Part shown: one piece after another, positions 34,873 to 43,159 of the stretch
Numbering within the stretch: the stretch's first letter is position 1
Layout of the letters: each line of letters begins with the position of its first letter
NCBI GenBank assembly: GCA_045657625.1
Contig: JAZOTM010000018.1
Coordinates: 1-64,000, forward strand
Direction: 5' to 3'
DNA length: 64,000 nucleotides
From: JAZOTM01 sp045657625
GTDB taxonomy: Bacteria; Bacillota; Clostridia; Lachnospirales; Lachnospiraceae
The notes under the pieces: generated by a model
The model's database searches: none
Seen by the model: only the letters and a program-made list of their open reading frames with translations
What the model was told of the DNA's origin: nothing
Position numbers and translations under genes: made by a program

Positions 34873-35427
34873 ATGGCAAGAATTAAATTATTAGAGTTAG
34901 AGGAAACTACAGGAGCAGAAAAGGAAAGATATCAGGTACTCGCTGATGCAAATAAAGTTACAAATATGAAAAAAGGATTACTTCAGGATGCAGCGACTTA
35001 CGATGCATTTATGGGATGGTATATATCTTGGAATCGTTTGGTAGAAGTTATTTCTGAAAGAGAAGCAACTGTATTTGCACATGCAATTTCAACAACCAAT
35101 AGCTGCCAGCTTTGCTCTTTATTCTTTATCAGTGATTTGAAAGCACTTGGTATTGATCCAAAGGAATTCGAAACCACAGAAAGAGAAGATTTATTGATTG
35201 CACTTGGACAGCAGATTGTAAAGGATCCAACAGCTGTTTCTGATGAACTTTTTGATAAACTTCGTAAGTTCTGGAAAGACAATGAGTTGGTTATTATTGT
35301 AGGATTCGCAGCACAGATGATTGCAACCAATAACTTTAATTCTGTATTTAAGATTGATGTAGATGAACGTTTACTTCCAATTAAGGATGAATTTACACCT
35401 GCAACCTGGAGAGCAGCGAATAAATAG
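34873..35427 (+). CDS. AhpD/carboxymuconolactone decarboxylase-like protein
   Basis: A 184-residue all-helical protein with the AhpD-type core SCQLCSLFF (CxxC, about residues 78-81) in an HAISTTNSCQLC context. AhpD-like proteins use this pair in thiol-disulfide or peroxide chemistry. The location between metQ and an alcohol dehydrogenase suggests a redox job in sulfur metabolism; substrate unknown. AGGAGG lies before the ATG. Confidence 0.7.
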   Translation: MARIKLLELEETTGAEKERYQVLADANKVTNMKKGLLQDAATYDAFMGWYISWNRLVEVISEREATVFAHAISTTNSCQLCSLFFISDLKALGIDPKEFETTEREDLLIALGQQIVKDPTAVSDELFDKLRKFWKDNELVIIVGFAAQMIATNNFNSVFKIDVDERLLPIKDEFTPATWRAANK

Positions 35428-35483
35428 TATTTGGAAAAAAAGAGGAATGAATTGGTGAGAAATTGATTTTGAGGTGGAGGCAA

Positions 35484-36644
35484 ATGGTAGATTTTTCGTA
35501 TTATAATCCAGCGCAGATTGTATTTGGACAAGAATCTGTGAAGAAACTGGAAGGGTTATTAAAAGAATACAATGTAAAACATTTATTGATGGTATACAGT
35601 GGTGATTTTGTAAAAACCTTAGGCATCTACGGAGAAGTAGAGCAGGCGTGCAAAAACCTGGAGATTTCCTTTTTGGAAAACGGAGAAGTGACACCGAATC
35701 CGTCCATTGATTTGGTAAGAAAGCTGGTACAGAGCGGAAAAGAAAATCACGTAGATTTTGTGTTGGCAGTAGGTGGAGGAAGTTCTATTGATACTGCAAA
35801 AGCCATTGCGCTGGGTATTCCATACGAAGGAGATGTTTGGGATTTCTTTGAAAAGGGAGTGACTCCAAATCAGGTGTTGCCAATTGGTGTCATTAGCACC
35901 CTTCCTGCAAGTGGTTCTGAAACCAGTAACGCAGCAATCTTGTCCAATAAAGAATGGAAACTGGGATTTGAGGACAATAAGATTATTCCAAAATTTGCCA
36001 TTATGAATCCAACTTATACGGTTGGTCTGCCGGCATTTCAGACAGCAGCCGGGGTGGCAGACATTTTATCTCATTTATTAGAACGTTATTTTTCCGATGT
36101 AAAGCATACGGACGTAACCGACTACTTAATAGAAGGAGCGGTACAAGCTCTTTTGGTAAACGGGAAAAAAGTGATTCAGGAGCCATCCAATTTAGATGCC
36201 AGAGCTGAAATTCAGTGGTTAGCATCTATTGCCCACAATAATTTGTTAGATACCGGAAGAATTGGTGATTGGGGTTCTCATCGTATTGAACATGAATTAA
36301 GTGGACAGTACGGTATTACCCATGGAGAAGGAATGGCCATTGTACTTCCTGCATGGGTTCGTTACATGGCAAAGGAAAAACCGTGGAAATTAGCACAACT
36401 TGCAGTACGTGTATATCATGAAGATTTGTATCAACATACAGAAGAGGAATTAGCACTTCTTTTGGCAGATCATTTGGAGCAGTTTTTCCGTGGATTAGGT
36501 CTTCGTACACATTTAAAAGAGTTGGATATTGAGGATACCCATTTCGAGGAAATGGCAAAACGTGCCACAAGAAATGGAAGCGTGGGACATTACGTTCCAT
36601 TAGATGAAAAACGTTTTGTAGATATTTTGAGACTGGCATTGTAA
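35484..36644 (+). CDS. Iron-containing (butanol-type) alcohol dehydrogenase
   Basis: A 386-residue member of the Fe-ADH family: FSYYNPAQIVFGQESV at the N-terminus, the nucleotide-binding loop VGGGSSIDTAKAIALG, and metal-ligand region DILSHLLERYF, HEL and THGEGMAIV. It reduces aldehydes with NAD(P)H or the reverse. ATG 35484 follows a GGTGGAGG site; an upstream TTG is less likely. Its place before the nitrogenase-like operon makes a methylthio-aldehyde or alcohol a conceivable substrate, but this is speculation. Confidence 0.9.
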   Translation: MVDFSYYNPAQIVFGQESVKKLEGLLKEYNVKHLLMVYSGDFVKTLGIYGEVEQACKNLEISFLENGEVTPNPSIDLVRKLVQSGKENHVDFVLAVGGGSSIDTAKAIALGIPYEGDVWDFFEKGVTPNQVLPIGVISTLPASGSETSNAAILSNKEWKLGFEDNKIIPKFAIMNPTYTVGLPAFQTAAGVADILSHLLERYFSDVKHTDVTDYLIEGAVQALLVNGKKVIQEPSNLDARAEIQWLASIAHNNLLDTGRIGDWGSHRIEHELSGQYGITHGEGMAIVLPAWVRYMAKEKPWKLAQLAVRVYHEDLYQHTEEELALLLADHLEQFFRGLGLRTHLKELDIEDTHFEEMAKRATRNGSVGHYVPLDEKRFVDILRLAL

Positions 36645-36663
36645 TAGTAGAAAGGGAGCAGGC

Positions 36664-37302
36664 ATGAGAAGAGTACTTTGTTTTGGAGATTCAAATACAT
36701 ATGGCTATAAACCGGATGGGAGCGGTCGTTTTTCCGAAAATATTCGTTGGACCGGCAGATTGAAAACCCATTTGCAGGACTTGGATTTTCAAGTGATTGA
36801 AGAGGGACTTGTGGGCAGGACCACCGTGTTTGAGGATAGTACGAGAATTGGCAGAAAAGGATCTTCTCTGTTTCCGGTACTCTTAGAATCGCATAATCCT
36901 TTGGATTTGGTGATTATTATGCTGGGTACCAATGATTGCAAAACTGTTTATCAGGCGTCCCCCAAGGTCATTGGCCGTGGTGTGGAAATTCTTTTGAAGC
37001 AGGCAAAAAATTCTGCTCCACAGGCAAAGATTTTATTAATCTCACCGATTCATTTGGGAGAACATGTATGGGAAGAAAATTATGATACGGAATTCAATCA
37101 AATTTCAGTTACAAAGTCTAAGGAATTGAAGGGTGTTTATCAAGAATTAGCGGAAAAATATGGGAGTTATTTTTTAGCGGCGTCGGATGTGGCAGATCCT
37201 TCGGAGGAAGATCAGGAACATATGGATGAAAAAGGACATGCATCCTTGGAAAAAGCAATCTTTCAAAAGATTACAAAAGAAATTTTTCAGTTGAAAAAGT
37301 GA
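36664..37302 (+). CDS. SGNH/GDSL hydrolase
   Basis: A 212-residue esterase of the arylesterase-like SGNH group: block I LCFGDSNTYGY (nucleophile Ser), block III GTNDCK (oxyanion Asn), and a late His in KGHASLEK. The RWTGRL segment is common to acyl esterases of this group. No signal peptide. It lies in the sulfur island between the dehydrogenase and the second LysR gene. Confidence 0.85.
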   Translation: MRRVLCFGDSNTYGYKPDGSGRFSENIRWTGRLKTHLQDLDFQVIEEGLVGRTTVFEDSTRIGRKGSSLFPVLLESHNPLDLVIIMLGTNDCKTVYQASPKVIGRGVEILLKQAKNSAPQAKILLISPIHLGEHVWEENYDTEFNQISVTKSKELKGVYQELAEKYGSYFLAASDVADPSEEDQEHMDEKGHASLEKAIFQKITKEIFQLKK

Positions 37303-37324
37303 GAAACAGCGGGGGTGATGAAAT

Positions 37325-38236
37325 ATGACATTGCAACAAATTTATTATGCCTTAGAGGTGGCCTCAAGTGGCTCCATGAATCGGGCAGCAGAAAAATTAT
37401 ATATTTCACAGCCCACTTTAACCAGTGCCATTAAGGAAATGGAATCAGAAGTAGGAATTACGATATTTGTCAGAACCAGTAAAGGCGTGACCTTAACAGG
37501 GGAAGGTCGCGATTTACTGGAGAAAGCCAGACAATTATACCAGCAATACGAGTTATTGATGGATGGGTATAGTGATGTCTCCAAATTAAAGCAAAAATTT
37601 GGAGTATCTACCCAGCATTATTCTTTTGCGGTAAAAGCATTTGTGGATACTATGAATCAGTTTGATACGGCACTTTATGAGTTTGCAATTCGAGAGACCA
37701 AGACCTATGAAGTGATACAGGATGTAGCGACCGGGAAAAGCGATTTGGGCATTCTTTATAAGAGTTCCTTTAATGCAAAATTGATTAATAAGTTGCTTTA
37801 CGAGAATGGACTGGAGTTTCATACCCTTGGAGAATGCAAGGCCTATGTGTATTTGCATAAGAGTCATCCCTTAGCCAATCAAGAATCGATTCGTTTTGAA
37901 GAATTGGAAAATTACCCATGCCTGTCCTTTGAACAGGGAGAAAACGGCTCGGAATATTTGGCAGAGGAAATTCTTAGCAATCGAAATTACAAACGTGTGG
38001 TGAAGGCAAATGATCGGGCAACGATGTTGAATTTGATGATTGGCATTCATGGTTATACCTTATGTTCCGGTGTGATTTGCGAGGAATTGAACGGAAGCGA
38101 ATATAAGGTGGTGCCATTTCATGCAGATAAGGCAAATCCGAATTATAAAATGAATATTGGTTATATTACGAAAAAAGGTGCAAAACTGAATAATATCGGA
38201 GAGATATTTATTAGTGAAATCAGGAAATATATCTAG
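37325..38236 (+). CDS. LysR-family regulator B
   Basis: A 303-residue LysR regulator paralogous to the one at 29025: HTH in SMNRAAEKLYISQPTLTSAI, effector domain with FGVSTQHYSFAV and IGYITKKGAKL. It directly precedes the tRNA-like element and the two promoters carrying GAATTATACA. It is the best local candidate for controlling the binding-protein and nitrogenase-like operons, by position only. Confidence 0.88.
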   Translation: MTLQQIYYALEVASSGSMNRAAEKLYISQPTLTSAIKEMESEVGITIFVRTSKGVTLTGEGRDLLEKARQLYQQYELLMDGYSDVSKLKQKFGVSTQHYSFAVKAFVDTMNQFDTALYEFAIRETKTYEVIQDVATGKSDLGILYKSSFNAKLINKLLYENGLEFHTLGECKAYVYLHKSHPLANQESIRFEELENYPCLSFEQGENGSEYLAEEILSNRNYKRVVKANDRATMLNLMIGIHGYTLCSGVICEELNGSEYKVVPFHADKANPNYKMNIGYITKKGAKLNNIGEIFISEIRKYI

Positions 38237-38241
38237 ATAAA

Positions 38242-38312
38242 GACGCTGTGGCCGCTGGAAAGGCATAGGTTTTCATAGACCGAAGATGTTGGTTCGAATC
38301 CAACCAGTGTCT
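38242..38312 (+). tRNA. tRNA-like cloverleaf with 8-nt anticodon loop
   Basis: A full cloverleaf can be drawn. Acceptor: GACGCTG (38242-38248) with CAGTGTC (38305-38311), seven pairs with one G-U. D arm: GCC/GGC with GG in the loop. T arm: perfect GTTGG-TTCGAAT-CCAAC (38288-38304). The anticodon arm (38266-38283) has an A-G mismatch and an eight-base loop TTTCATAG, so the anticodon is ambiguous (UCA or CAU). No CCA is encoded. The acceptor stem can extend two more pairs outward. It may be a decayed tRNA, an odd tRNA, or a regulatory tRNA mimic. It begins 5 bp after the LysR stop. Confidence 0.55.
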
Positions 38313-38350
38313 TGTTATAAAAATAAATAATGGAAAGTTGAAAAATTTTT

Positions 38351-38383
38351 GAATTATACAAGATTACGTTGTCTCTGTATAAT
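38351..38383 (+). promoter_or_regulatory. Promoter 1 with GAATTATACA box
   Basis: GAATTATACA (38351-38360) lies exactly 17 bp before a consensus TATAAT (38378-38383). The same box at the same distance is found at 40121. The upstream box also pairs with TGTATAATT to make a dyad. It is the probable promoter of the binding-protein gene. Confidence 0.7.
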
Positions 38384-38394
38384 TAAGAAAAAAT

Positions 38395-38448
38395 GATCGA
38401 CTGAAGAGATTAGAGGTCACTCATTGGCATTTGCCAATGAGTTTTTTT
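38395..38448 (+). ncRNA. Leader RNA motif 1 with attenuator terminator
   Basis: GATC (38395-38398) pairs with GGTC (38415-38418) and encloses a 16-nt loop, GACTGAAGAGATTAGA. It is followed at once by a terminator stem ACTCATTGGCA (38419-38429) with TGCCAATGAGT (38432-38442) and a run of T. The motif has a near copy at 40168-40191 with compensating stem changes. No known riboswitch or antiterminator family is recognised. Confidence 0.65.
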
Positions 38449-38470
38449 ATACCATAAAAGGAGAGTCAAA

Positions 38471-40087
38471 ATGAAGAAAAAAAAATGGAAACGGATGGCG
38501 GCATTATTAATAGCCACAACCCTTTTGGGAACAACGACAGCATGTTCGGAAAGTGAGGAGGTGATAAATACAGAAGTGGATGATGATACATTAAGAATTG
38601 CCATGTCTACGGATTTTAACACCATTGATATTTTGATCGCTTATGCACATGAAATCAATATGGTTGTAAATGCAGTAACAGAGGGGTTGTTTTATTATGA
38701 TGAAAATTCAGTAGTGCAGCCGTATTTAGCGGAAAGTTATGAGCAAGTGGATGATGTAACTTATGTATATCAGATTCGCGAAGGTGTTACTTTTTCAGAT
38801 GGTACAGAATTGACAGCAGAAGACGTGGTATTTTCTTTAGAATATCAAAGAGATGAAGAAAATGCATCCTTGTTGTCCTGGATGTTTGATAATGTGGACA
38901 CGATTGAACAAACAGGGGATTATGAGGTAACGGTTACGTTATCTACTCCGGACCCCACTTGGGTATATACCTTAGCAACACCGGCGGGAAATGTAATTAG
39001 TAAATCCTATTACGAAGCGCATAGTGATAATTTCGGAACGGCGGAGGGTGGATTTATTGGAACCGGACCTTATGTAATTACAGACTGGAGTTCTACTGAG
39101 GTGGATTTAGAATACAACGAAGATTACTGGAATGCCGCAAACACTGAAGTGGATTTTAAAAAAGTTCAGTTTTTAAGCGTGAAAGACCAAGCGGTAAGTA
39201 AAACTTTGCTGGAGTCGGGAGACGTGGATATTGTTTCAAACCTGTCTGTGGATGGAGCGAAAGAATTAGATGGAAAAAATGGTATTAGTATCAAAAAAGT
39301 AGATATGTTATTGAGTACTTTTGTTTCCTTTAATACAACAGTGGAACCGTTAAATGATGTCCGTGTACGACAAGCAATTGCCTATGCAATTGATAAAGAA
39401 GCCATTTTAAATGATATTGTTGGGGAAGAATATGGTAGTCTAGCAAAAAGTTTTCCGTTTAGTGAAAAAATAGGAGAAGCCAATGCAGAAATTTGGGGAG
39501 ATTATTTTGAAACACAGAACACTTACGAAAAGGATATTGAAAAGGCGAAGGAGTTATTAGAAGAAGCGGGTTACGGAGATGGGTTATCTTTCGTATTAAG
39601 CTATGATGCATCGAATTCCGTGGCGGAAAGTGAGGCTTTATACATACAGCAATCTTTGGCAGAGATTAATATTACTATTACTTTGGAAGGCTTAGATTCC
39701 GGTGAAATAAGTACACAAAGATATGGAGGATCAGAAACGAGAACTTATGAATTGTTAATTACAAAGTGGGGCTCTGATTACCCGGATCCAACCGGTTGTA
39801 TTATTCCGATGTATGTATCTACGAATAATGTGGCTGGCGGTTCCAATTGGGCGGAGTATGTCAGTGAAGATTTTGATCGATTGATAAGCGAATCCAATGC
39901 GGCAACTTCGGAAGAGGAGCGGATAGCAATTTTAAAGGAGGCTTTGGATATCTTGCAGGAAGAAATCCCTTATGCACCGATTGTAAACGATTATATCTTT
40001 TATGGTCATAGCAGTCGTGTAGACTATGAGTATTCCACAATGTGCTTATATAACATTTATATCAAAGATATAAAAAGAGCGGAGTAA
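38471..40087 (+). CDS. Peptide/nickel-type solute-binding lipoprotein
   Basis: A 538-residue family 5 binding protein (DppA/NikA/OppA type). It has a lipoprotein signal ending in TTACSE (Cys near residue 25), then LRIAMSTDFNTIDILIAY, VQPYLAESYEQVDD, EGVTFSDGTELTAEDVVFSLEYQ and LLITKWGSDYPDP. Its natural partners are the DppBCDF-type genes at 45428-48999, beyond the nitrogenase-like set. The ligand is unknown; an uptake role for a peptide-like, metal-chelate or organosulfur compound is possible. Confidence 0.88.
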   Translation: MKKKKWKRMAALLIATTLLGTTTACSESEEVINTEVDDDTLRIAMSTDFNTIDILIAYAHEINMVVNAVTEGLFYYDENSVVQPYLAESYEQVDDVTYVYQIREGVTFSDGTELTAEDVVFSLEYQRDEENASLLSWMFDNVDTIEQTGDYEVTVTLSTPDPTWVYTLATPAGNVISKSYYEAHSDNFGTAEGGFIGTGPYVITDWSSTEVDLEYNEDYWNAANTEVDFKKVQFLSVKDQAVSKTLLESGDVDIVSNLSVDGAKELDGKNGISIKKVDMLLSTFVSFNTTVEPLNDVRVRQAIAYAIDKEAILNDIVGEEYGSLAKSFPFSEKIGEANAEIWGDYFETQNTYEKDIEKAKELLEEAGYGDGLSFVLSYDASNSVAESEALYIQQSLAEINITITLEGLDSGEISTQRYGGSETRTYELLITKWGSDYPDPTGCIIPMYVSTNNVAGGSNWAEYVSEDFDRLISESNAATSEEERIAILKEALDILQEEIPYAPIVNDYIFYGHSSRVDYEYSTMCLYNIYIKDIKRAE

Positions 40088-40120
40088 TAAATTCTTTTAA
40101 TAGAAACGAATAGCTTTTTC

Positions 40121-40153
40121 GAATTATACAGTTGATAAAGTGCAAGCTATAAT
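40121..40153 (+). promoter_or_regulatory. Promoter 2 with GAATTATACA box
   Basis: GAATTATACA (40121-40130), 17 bp, TATAAT (40148-40153): the same box and spacing as promoter 1. It is the probable start of the nitrogenase-like operon, 160 bp before the first start codon. Confidence 0.7.
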
Positions 40154-40167
40154 AAATTTCATAAAAC

Positions 40168-40231
40168 GATTGACTAAAAACATTAGAGATCGGCATACGT
40201 AAAATGACTAAATTTGCGTATGCCGATTTTT
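40168..40231 (+). ncRNA. Leader RNA motif 2 with attenuator terminator
   Basis: GATT (40168-40171) pairs with GATC (40188-40191) around the 16-nt loop GACTAAAAACATTAGA. The 3' strand GATC is also the first part of the terminator stem ATCGGCATACG (40189-40199) with CGTATGCCGAT (40217-40227). Motif and terminator therefore exclude each other, as in an antitermination switch. A T-run follows. Compared with motif 1 the loop keeps GACT, A-rich centre and ATTAGA. Confidence 0.65.
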
Positions 40232-40268
40232 CATATCATAGAAAATTTCTTATCTATGATATGAAAAA
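40227..40268 (+). repeat. Hairpin overlapping the terminator U-tract
   Basis: TTTTTCATATCATAGA (40227-40242) pairs 16/16 with TCTATGATATGAAAAA (40253-40268) around a 10-nt loop. The stem starts in the U-tract of the preceding terminator, so it could weaken termination or serve as a terminator on the other strand. It repeats the design seen at 3755-3802. Confidence 0.75.
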
Positions 40269-40312
40269 TCGCAGCAAAGAATTTTATGAAAATGGGAAAG
40301 TGAGGAAAGAGA

Positions 40313-41806
40313 ATGGGAACGGTAAATTTATCAGCACCGGAGGTACAAATTCGTGAAGTACGTTTAAATTCTTTGAGTGCTTATCTTGGAGATGCCAATA
40401 CATTAGTGGAACATCAACATAGTGTATCGAAAGATGGACGGAGAACGTTTAGCCAATGTTCCGGTTGTGGGTCTGCAAAAGCAGCCTGTTTAACCTCGTT
40501 GATACAAGATGCGGCTGTGATTAGTCATGGGCCTGTAGGTTGTTCTAGTTGCCTTCATAGTTTTGAATTTACGTATCGTGTAGATTCTGTCAATAGGAAG
40601 GTAGACAATCCCACACAAAGAAAAATTTATTCTACAAATTTAAAAGAAACAGATACGGTGTATGGAGGAATTAAAAAACTAAATGCCACGATTCATGAAG
40701 TAAATAAAATTGCAAAACCCAAGGCAATTTTCGTACTTACGACATGTGCAGCGGGAATTATTGGGGATGACGTGGAAACGGCTTGTAATCAAGCAGAAGA
40801 AGAGTTGCAGATTCCGGTTGTTGCAATTTTTTGCGAGGGGTTCCGTTCGAAAGTATGGACCACCGGCTTTGACGCAGCGTATCACGGAATCGCGCGAAAG
40901 ATTATTAAGCCGGCCAGAGAAAAAAAGAAAATGATTAACGTCATAAATTTTTGGGGAGAGGCTGTTTTTGATGAGTGGTTTGAAGAATTTGGGTATAAAG
41001 CAAATTATATTACACCATTTTCTACCATTGATGGGCTTTCATACAGCTCCGAGGCGGAACTGACCGTACAGGTATGCCCGACATTAGGATCCTATTTAGG
41101 AGCTGCTTTGGAGGAAGAGTTTGGCGTTCCTGAATTGGATGCGGCACCACCATTTGGCTTAACTTTAACAGATAAATGGTATCGTGCTCTGGGAAAAGCA
41201 TTAGGACAAGAAAAAAAGGCAGAAGAAATTATAGAAAGAAAAAGAAAAGAGTATATGCCTGAAATTGAAGAATTGCGGAAAAAATTGTCTGGGAAAAAGG
41301 CATATGTGGTAGCCGGCTCAGCTCATGGACAAGGATTAATTACCATTGCGCGTAATCTGGGCATGGAGGCAGGAGGAGCGGCAGTTTTTCATCATGATCC
41401 AAATTATGATCGTGCATCTGAAAACAAAGATATTTTAGCTGCGACAATTCGAGAATTCGGTAATGTTCCAAATTATAACATTTGTAATAGACAGGAATAT
41501 GAAATAGTGAGTGCACTTCATAAAATCCGACCGGATGTTTTGTTGGCGCGACATAATGAAATGACATTGTGGGGGGCAAAATTTGGAATCCCATCTATGT
41601 TGATTGGGGATGAACATCTTTGTTTGGGATATGAAGGATTGATTCGTTATGGCAAGAAGGTAGTAGAAACTATTGAAAATGATGAGTTTGTAAAGAACCT
41701 TGCAAAGAATACGCAAAATCCATATACGAAATGGTGGTTAGAACAAGAACCATACACCTTTTTAAAGGGTGGAATTGAAGTACAAAGAAACGAGGGAACA
41801 GCATAA
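40313..41806 (+). CDS. Nitrogenase-like catalytic subunit D (methylthio-alkane reductase-like)
   Basis: A 497-residue NifD-type protein. P-cluster cysteine positions are present at C49 (or C52), C77 (GPVGCSSC) and C145 (VLTTCAAGIIGDD), and the cofactor-binding cysteine corresponds to C255 (VQVCPTLGSYL, aligning with NifD Cys275). At the place of NifD His442 (GPYHGF) the sequence reads LGYEGL, giving Glu441 by my alignment. There is no NifEN, delta subunit or fixation gene, and the operon ends in methionine genes. This points to the nitrogenase-like methylthio-alkane reductases (MarD) rather than N2 fixation. The set with K, NifB and NifH suggests a complete enzyme; the substrate is inferred from context only. 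Confidence 0.85.
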   Translation: MGTVNLSAPEVQIREVRLNSLSAYLGDANTLVEHQHSVSKDGRRTFSQCSGCGSAKAACLTSLIQDAAVISHGPVGCSSCLHSFEFTYRVDSVNRKVDNPTQRKIYSTNLKETDTVYGGIKKLNATIHEVNKIAKPKAIFVLTTCAAGIIGDDVETACNQAEEELQIPVVAIFCEGFRSKVWTTGFDAAYHGIARKIIKPAREKKKMINVINFWGEAVFDEWFEEFGYKANYITPFSTIDGLSYSSEAELTVQVCPTLGSYLGAALEEEFGVPELDAAPPFGLTLTDKWYRALGKALGQEKKAEEIIERKRKEYMPEIEELRKKLSGKKAYVVAGSAHGQGLITIARNLGMEAGGAAVFHHDPNYDRASENKDILAATIREFGNVPNYNICNRQEYEIVSALHKIRPDVLLARHNEMTLWGAKFGIPSMLIGDEHLCLGYEGLIRYGKKVVETIENDEFVKNLAKNTQNPYTKWWLEQEPYTFLKGGIEVQRNEGTA

Positions 41807-41807
41807 G

Positions 41808-43151
41808 ATGGGAGAATGTGGATATATAGAACAGGTGAGATATACATGTGCCATAGGCGCACTGCAAACGGTGGTAGCAATACCAAGAGCGCTTCCGATT
41901 TTGCATTCGGGACCGGGATGTGGAGAAATGGTATCCGGATTTTATGAAAGATCCAGAGGATATGCTGGAGGAACCACCATGCCGTGCTCCAATTTTTCGG
42001 AAAAGGAAGTAGTGTTTGGAGGTATTGAAAAACTAAGAAATATAATAAAAAACTCTTATAAAGTACTAGACACAGATTTACAGGTTGTTTTAACTGGTTG
42101 TACTGCCGGAATTGTTGGAGATGATGTAGATGGTTTGGTGGAGGAATTTCGAGAGGAAGGACGCCCCATTGTTTCTGTGGATACGCCGGGATTTAAAGGA
42201 AATAATTTTGAATCACATAGTCGAGTTGTCAATGCCATTATTGATCAATATGTTTTCCAGTATGAGGAGGAGAATGAAGCAAGAAGTGAAAAAAATACGG
42301 TGAATTTATTTGCGTCGATTCCTTATCAGGACCCTTTTTGGGAGGGAAATTTAAGGGAATATAAGAGACTGTTGGAACGCATTGGATTAAAGGTGCATGT
42401 TTTGTTCGGAAGCGAATCAGCCGGCGTGTTGGAATGGCAGCATATACCGAGAGCAAACTTCAATATTTTAATTTCTCCATGGTACGGAAAGCCAATTGTA
42501 GAGCATTTGGAAAAAAAGTATGGACAACCTTATTGTCAGTTTCCTTATGTTCCAATTGGAGCCAATGAGACGGAAAAATTTTTGAAGAAGGTGATTAAAT
42601 TTGCGGTGGAAAATGAGGCAATCATTGATCATTATTCTGCACAGACTTTTTTGAAAAAAGAAAAGAAAGCATATTACGAGCAAATTGATAATTTGGCTAC
42701 ATTCCGTTTGGATTTTTATTACGGATTACCGAATCATGTACACATCATTCATGATGCGGGATATGTATTAGGTTTATCGAAGTTTTTGCTTTACGAAGTA
42801 GGAATTGTACCAAAGGAGCAATTTATCGTAGATAACACGCCGGAAAAATATAAAGAAGAAATTCTTCAGGAATTTGAGCATATATCGGAAAAAAGGAAGA
42901 TAGAGGTGACCTTTGACCCGGATGCCGGAAGCGTACAGAGACAGTTGCGGACCATTGAACATGAAGGAAGAGGTCTTTTGATTGGCGCAGGATGGGATAA
43001 AAAACTGGCGGAAGAAAAGGATTTAGATTATTTACCGGCTGCGTTACCGGCGAATTATAGAATTACATTAAATACGAATTATGCAGGATTTTCCGGCGGT
43101 TTACGTGTGATAGAGGATATTTATAACAGAGTATTAGCGACATATAATTAG
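41808..43151 (+). CDS. Nitrogenase-like subunit K (methylthio-alkane reductase-like)
   Basis: A 447-residue NifK-type partner of the preceding protein. It has the three P-cluster cysteines C14 (YTCAIGALQ), C38 (HSGPGCGEM) and C98 (VLTGCTAGIVGDD), and the typical NFSEKEVVFGGIEKLRN segment. It lacks the long N-terminal extension of NifK. ATG 41808, 1 bp after the D stop, has GAGGGA upstream and starts directly at the conserved region; an upstream ATG inside D is less likely. D and K should form an alpha2beta2 core. Confidence 0.87.
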   Translation: MGECGYIEQVRYTCAIGALQTVVAIPRALPILHSGPGCGEMVSGFYERSRGYAGGTTMPCSNFSEKEVVFGGIEKLRNIIKNSYKVLDTDLQVVLTGCTAGIVGDDVDGLVEEFREEGRPIVSVDTPGFKGNNFESHSRVVNAIIDQYVFQYEEENEARSEKNTVNLFASIPYQDPFWEGNLREYKRLLERIGLKVHVLFGSESAGVLEWQHIPRANFNILISPWYGKPIVEHLEKKYGQPYCQFPYVPIGANETEKFLKKVIKFAVENEAIIDHYSAQTFLKKEKKAYYEQIDNLATFRLDFYYGLPNHVHIIHDAGYVLGLSKFLLYEVGIVPKEQFIVDNTPEKYKEEILQEFEHISEKRKIEVTFDPDAGSVQRQLRTIEHEGRGLLIGAGWDKKLAEEKDLDYLPAALPANYRITLNTNYAGFSGGLRVIEDIYNRVLATYN

Positions 43152-43159
43152 GAGTTTAT

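Noticed and set aside
34998..35531. Minus-strand open frame of 177 codons
   Set aside because: Antisense to the AhpD-like gene and the dehydrogenase start; no family features or ribosome site.
38242..38312. Selenocysteine tRNA (UCA reading)
   Set aside because: Bacterial tRNA-Sec is over 90 nt with a long variable arm and 8-bp acceptor; this element is 71 nt with a 4-nt variable region.
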